Below, piece by piece: positions 61,847 to 64,000 of a stretch of DNA of 64,000 nt; the first letter of the stretch is position 1, and each line of letters opens with the position of its first letter. The stretch comes from Adiantum capillus-veneris (lineage: Eukaryota > Streptophyta > Polypodiopsida > Polypodiales > Pteridaceae). The stretch lies in NCBI GenBank assembly GCA_014529385.2, contig CM043945.1, positions 2,267,312 through 2,331,311 of the forward strand, given 5' to 3'. Both the position numbers and the translations under genes were made by a program. The notes beneath the pieces were generated by a model. The model was given only the letters and a program-made list of their open reading frames with translations. It was not told the DNA's origin and did not search any database.

Positions 61847-64000
61847 AATTGGGTTATTGACTCAGGTGCATCGTTTCATGTGACTCCTCACAGAGAGTTG
61901 TTCAGTACATACGATGCAGCCCGTAAAGGTCGTGTTCGTCTTGGCAATGATTTTGCTTGCGACATAGTTGGTCTTGACGATGTGCAACTGAAATTTCAGA
62001 ATGGTCCTTTATTCATGCTCAAGAATGTGAGACATGTGCCGAAGCTTACCAAAATCTTGATTAGTACAGGACAATTGGATGACGCAAGATATTACTGTAC
62101 ATTTGGTGATAGCTCGTGGAAGATCACCAAAGGTTCTTTAGTGGTAGCACATGGTTCAAAGTCTAGGACTTTGTACATGCTACATGTATCCAATGTTAAG
62201 TGTTTCTTTGTGGCATCATTGGTTAGGACATATGTCTCAAAAGGGAATGAAAATCTTATCTCATTTTGGTTATGTGCCTGGCTTCAATTTCTCAGACTTT
62301 TCACTTTGTGAGCATTGTCTTTATGGTAAACAAACACAGTCACCACACAAAAGGGGAAGCACTCGAAAAAGTGATCCATTAGAGTTAGTGCATAGTGATG
62401 TCTGTGGACCTATGCCTAACGTATCCATGGGAGGTTCATTGTACTTTGTTACATTCATTGATGAATTCTCAAGGAAAGTGTGGAAGAAGGATGAGAATTT
62501 TGTGGCATTAGTGGAGAATCAGTCTGGCAAGAAAGTAAAGTGCTTGAGGTCAGACAATGGTGGTGAGTATGTCACTAAAGCCTTTCAAAATTTTTGTGAT
62601 TCCAAAGGCATCAAAAAAGAGTTGATTGCTCTATATAACCCTCCACAAAATGGTGTTGCTGAGAGGATAAACCGTACCATACAAGAGAAGTTACGTAGCA
62701 TGTTGTCTAATGTAGAGTTACCTAATGGATTTTGGGCGGAAGCATTAGCAACTGTTGTCCATCTTATCAATAGATCTCCTAACAAGGCTTTAGATGAGAA
62801 GGTACTCGAAGAGCTTTGGTTTGGGAAGCCACCTTCTTACAAGCATCTTAGAGTCTCTGGCTGTGAAGTGTATTGCCATGTTCCAAAGTATTTTCAAAGC
62901 AAGTTAGCTCCTAAGTCAAAGAAATGCATATTTCTTGGCTATGGCAATCCTGGAGAGATGGGATTTTGCTTATGGGATCCTAAAGCTAAAAAGATAGTTC
63001 GCAGCAATGACGTATACTTCAATAAAGAAAAGATGCATAAGAAGCCTGTGCATACAGTGGAGGTTAGGAGAGTTATCTTCCAAGAAGATGGAATTGTCCA
63101 CAATAGGGCTGAAGTGCCTAATGTCAGACAACAAGTGCAAAATCCTCATGTAGTACAAGATGTTGCTGAGGGACAATCGGCTCAAGCAGTTATTAGAAGG
63201 TCTACAAGAGTTTCAAGGCCTCCTGATACATTTACTCCCTCATTGGACTACATTATGTTGACAGATTGCGAAGAGCCTTCCTGCTATAAGGAAGCCAATG
63301 TCAATGGATGACAAGGCGAAGTGGGAGAAAGCTATGCAATCAGAAATGGACTCGTTGCATAAGAATCAAACTTGGAAGTTGGTTCGGTTGCCTAAAGGTA
63401 AAAAGGCATTACCATGCAAATGGGTGTACAAGAAAAAAATTACACCTCATGATAATAAACCCAAGTACAAGGCACGGCTTGTTGCTAAAGGATTTAAGCA
63501 ACAGCAGGGTTTTGACTTTGATTTCTCCAGTCGTCAAGATGACTACTCTGTGGTGTGTACTTGCGTTGGTTGCTAAAGACAACATGGAACTTGACCATAT
63601 GGATGTCAAGACGGCGTTCTTGCATGGTGATCTTCAAGAAGAAGTTTATATGCAGCAGCCAGAAAGTTTTGTTGAGAAGGGCAATGAAGACTTGGTGTGT
63701 CAGTTAGAAAAGACACTTTACAGTCTAAAACAGTCATCAAGGGAGTGGCATCGTAAATTCTACTCGTTCATGCTCTCTCAAGGCTACAAACGTAGCAATA
63801 TGGACCATTGCCTCTACACTAAGCAAGCTAAAGATGGTAGTTTGCTCATTTTGGTCCTTTATGTGGATGATATGTTAATTGTCGGGAAATGCAAGGATGA
63901 AATTTCAGCTTTGAAGTCAGAGTTACATGCAAACTTTGAAATGAAAGACATGGGTGAAGCAAGCCATATCCTTGGCATGCGCATTAAGCGAGACAGATGC
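61847..64000 (+). pseudogene. Ty1/copia Pol (protease-integrase-RT), degraded, runs off the window
   Basis: Protease NWVIDSGASFHVT begins at 61,847. A frameshift near 62,200 separates it from the integrase zinc region (LWHHWLGHMSQKG, LCEHCLYGKQ) and catalytic core: LVHSDVCGP, LRSDNGGEYV and PPQNGVAER keep the D, D and E. About a dozen residues are missing after FIDEFSRKVW. The RT starts WEKAMQSEMDSL near 63,320. A deletion/frameshift near 63,520-63,560 precedes MDVKTAFLHGDLQEEVYM (63,600) and LYVDDMLIVG (63,860). The window ends inside the RT, so RNase H and the 3' LTR are not seen. Confidence 0.92.

Overview
The window is nuclear DNA from a land plant with a large, repeat-rich genome. The only clear host gene is a minus-strand phosphatidylinositol-4-phosphate 5-kinase (PIP5K). 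It has N-terminal MORN repeats, an architecture typical of green plants. Six exons lie between 46,305 and about 20,934, and a single intron of 21,965 bp (22,237-44,201) is packed with retroelements. Introns this long and the abundance of non-L1 LINEs would fit a fern, lycophyte or gymnosperm better than a compact angiosperm, but I cannot name the organism. The kinase as assembled has a one-base insertion in exon 4, and its C-terminal exons were not found.

Layout: 1-14.7 kb holds two copies of one LINE family (A, then B), joined tail to head through a 146-bp (TC)n tract. LINE A is interrupted by a 6.7-kb L1-clade element (3,813-10,500) with a 16-bp target-site duplication. LINE B keeps an intact 1,201-codon endonuclease/reverse transcriptase ORF. 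From 14.7 to 20.4 kb there are a tRNA-like SINE, a Ty3/gypsy scrap, a degenerate 43-bp repeat and decayed minus-strand LINEs. From 20.9 to 46.3 kb is the PIP5K gene. Its giant intron contains a LINE fragment, two minus-strand gypsy gag copies, a plus-strand gypsy LTR and gag, a second LINE family (D, 28,743-33,085), a tandem non-autonomous LTR element (33,553-39,595) and LINE C. From 46.3 to 50.4 kb is upstream DNA rich in simple repeats. From 50,448 to 56,579 is a complete PIF/Harbinger transposon with matching terminal repeats and TAA target duplications, both of whose genes are broken. From 56.6 to 64 kb there are a CACTA-type MITE with tRNA-like sequence inside, another tRNA-like repeat, an LTR remnant and a Ty1/copia element running off the right end.

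The most interesting system is the LINE/SINE set. (1) In families A and D, ORF1 and ORF2 are in the same frame and separated only by one UGA codon followed by C. In D, ORF2 has no in-frame AUG ahead of its endonuclease. This points to stop-codon readthrough. (2) All four LINE 3' ends share a short hairpin followed by ACGTTAA, with a compensatory base-pair change between A/B/C and D. (3) The SINE-like repeat carries a related 3' end (GGTCTC, hairpin, ACGTTAA), as expected of a SINE that borrows this LINE's reverse transcriptase. (4) Nearly every copy abuts a (TC)n tract, which suggests either insertion into microsatellites or TC-rich tailing.
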